Assembly: GCA_003220685.1 (NCBI GenBank)
Contig: QHTE01000043.1
Location: forward strand, 124,001 to 188,000
Direction of reading: 5' to 3'
DNA: 64,000 bases
DNA from: Candidatus Rokuibacteriota bacterium
GTDB lineage: Bacteria; Methylomirabilota; Methylomirabilia; Rokubacteriales; CSP1-6
Shown here in pieces: positions 62,827 to 64,000 of the stretch. How positions within the stretch are numbered: the first letter of the stretch is position 1; every line of letters begins with the position of its first letter. The notes beneath the pieces are model-generated. The model was not told the origin of the DNA. It did not search any database and worked only from the letters and a program-made list of their open reading frames with translations. Made by a program: the position numbers and the translations under genes.

Positions 62827-64000
62827 ATGGAAATCTGCACGCCCGAAACCGTCGACTACGCCGCACTCGATCATCTGGGCGACGAAATCGCCGAGCTCGC
62901 AGCGCACCTCGAAGCCGCGACCGCGCGCCTGCTGGATCTCATCCGCGAGTTCGACGCGGGTGAGGGCTGGGGCAACGGCTTCAAATCATGCGCGCACTGG
63001 CTGAGCTGGCGTGTGGGATACGCGCCGGGCGCTGCCCGCGAGCACGTCCGGGTCGCCCGCGCGCTGGGCACGCTACCGTTGCTGTCGCGGGCGCTCGCCC
63101 GGGGTCAGCTGTCCTACGCCAAGGTCCGCGAGCTGACCCGCGTGGCAACGCCGGAGACCGAAGAGCGACTGCTGGCGCTCGGCCGCACCGGCACCGCCGA
63201 ACATGTCGAGCGGATCGTCCGCGGCTGGCGGCGAATGGACGGCAAGGCCGAAGCGGAGCAGTCCAGGCGTCAGAACACGTGGCGTGCGCTGCACGTGTAT
63301 CAAGACGACGACGGCACGGTTCGGATCCACGGGCGACTGGCCCCGGAGGTGGGCGCCCTGCTCCTGAAGGCGCTGGAGGCGGCACGCGAGCGCCTCCACC
63401 AGCGGCGGCGCCAGCAAGCGCCGGACGCCGACCTGCCGACGATGGAGCAGCAACAGGCCGACGCGCTGGCATTGCTCGCCGAAGCCGCCCTCTACCATGG
63501 TCTCGATCCCGGCACTACGGGAGAGCGCTATCAGGTCGTGGTCCACGTCGACGCCACCGTACTGGCCGATGCCGATCAGTCCGGACAGTCGGTGCTCGAG
63601 GGCGGCACACGCGTTCCGGCCGGAACGTCCCAGCGGCTGGCCTGTGACGCCTCGCGGGTCGTCATGCGCCATGACGCCGAGGGGCATGTGCTCGAGGTCG
63701 GCGCGCGTACGCGTACAATCCCGCCGGCCTTACGCCGCGCGCTACAGCATCGCGACCAGGGCTGTCGCTTTCCAGGCTGCGGCGTCCGATTCGGTCAAGG
63801 TCACCACATCCGGCACTGGGCGCACGGTGGGCCGACCACTCTTTCGAATCTCACCACGCTCTGCCGCCGGCATCATCGCGCGGTCCACGAGGAGGGGTAT
63901 CAGGTCATGCGCCAGCCGGACGGCGAGCTCGAGTTTAAAAGCCCCTACGGCTGGGTGATCCCGGAGGTGCCGCAATCTCCGGAGCTGCCGGCGGACCCCG
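62827..64000 (+). CDS. DUF222/HNH endonuclease (13E12 type), 3' end missing
   Basis: At least 391 residues; open to the window edge. The N-terminal DUF222 region has helices LGDEIAELAAHLEAATARLL and LSWRVGYAPGAAREHVRVAR, then AEHVERIVRG. The C-terminal HNH part shows HRDQGCRFPGCGVRF (zinc Cys pair) and GHHIRHWAHGGPTTLSNLTT followed by CRRHHRAVHEEGY. HNH domains cut DNA; DUF222 proteins of this kind are often multi-copy and linked to mobile DNA. The ATG (62827) is preceded by AAGGGGG. Confidence 0.9.
   Translation, partial: MEICTPETVDYAALDHLGDEIAELAAHLEAATARLLDLIREFDAGEGWGNGFKSCAHWLSWRVGYAPGAAREHVRVARALGTLPLLSRALARGQLSYAKVRELTRVATPETEERLLALGRTGTAEHVERIVRGWRRMDGKAEAEQSRRQNTWRALHVYQDDDGTVRIHGRLAPEVGALLLKALEAARERLHQRRRQQAPDADLPTMEQQQADALALLAEAALYHGLDPGTTGERYQVVVHVDATVLADADQSGQSVLEGGTRVPAGTSQRLACDASRVVMRHDAEGHVLEVGARTRTIPPALRRALQHRDQGCRFPGCGVRFGQGHHIRHWAHGGPTTLSNLTTLCRRHHRAVHEEGYQVMRQPDGELEFKSPYGWVIPEVPQSPELPADP

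Overview
The window is about 64 kb of dense, high-GC bacterial chromosome. Genes run in short operons, and many neighbours share 1-4 bases (GTGA, ATGA, TTGA), which suggests translational coupling. Gene content is Gram-negative: Pal lipoprotein, lipid A-type acyltransferase, hopanoid enzyme HpnJ, futalosine-type menaquinone synthesis, and many ABC importers next to stand-alone amidohydrolases, UbiD, LLM and TPP enzymes. This mix resembles soil or subsurface Methylomirabilota/Rokubacteria or a deep proteobacterial lineage. That assignment is inference from gene content, not a phylogeny.

Region 1 (1-13043) looks like a cell-envelope lipid cluster. It holds the 3' end of an acyl carrier protein gene, a ketosynthase, a ketosynthase-like partner without the active-site Cys (chain-length-factor-like), a GT2 and a GT39 glycosyltransferase, a LolD/FtsX-type ABC pair, radical-SAM HpnJ, a NodB-type deacetylase, a GT28 glycosyltransferase, a LpxL/HtrB-type acyltransferase and a methyltransferase. 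Region 2 (13061-20707) is an oligopeptide-type ABC importer with two substrate-binding proteins (one Sec, one Tat) but no ATPase genes, followed by an amidohydrolase and a class II aldolase-like protein. Region 3 (20720-25892) has DUF3500, LLM flavin oxidoreductase, a class III aminotransferase, Pal, a small coiled-coil membrane protein and a MarR regulator with a palindromic operator.

Region 4 (26246-34344) starts with tRNA-Val(CAC) and its promoter. It continues with an NYN-domain protein, an internally deleted MmgE/PrpD pseudogene, a PHP phosphoesterase, futalosine-pathway genes (MqnD-like, MqnC, MqnE), a MetE-core-like methyltransferase and two abutting fragments of transporter-binding proteins. 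Region 5 (34395-42680) holds a hotdog pair, ilvD, a methyltransferase, queG, a glyoxalase-fold protein, a molybdenum hydroxylase large subunit, decaying tctB/tctA and def. Region 6 (42664-48356) contains a receiver-like protein, a ferritin-like protein and a SirB1-like protein. Facing them is an operon of FHA protein, Ser/Thr kinase with PEGA tail, lipoprotein and PP2C phosphatase.

Region 7 (48565-57041) is catabolic: acyl-CoA ligase, UbiD decarboxylase, TerC with an unlisted 31-residue membrane peptide, TPP enzyme, ACMSD-like amidohydrolase and Asp/Glu racemase. Region 8 (56286-62507) is a branched-chain-amino-acid-type importer split over both strands (livG-livF-livM on +, a livK-type binding protein and livH on -), with a [3Fe-4S] ferredoxin and a cytochrome P450 between the halves. 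The window ends inside a DUF222/HNH endonuclease gene. No IS element, CRISPR array, rRNA or replication origin was seen. Gene remnants and truncated fragments occur at several places (about 8.9, 27.3, 34.1, 41.3 and 60.2 kb), so this stretch has lost transport and catabolic genes.
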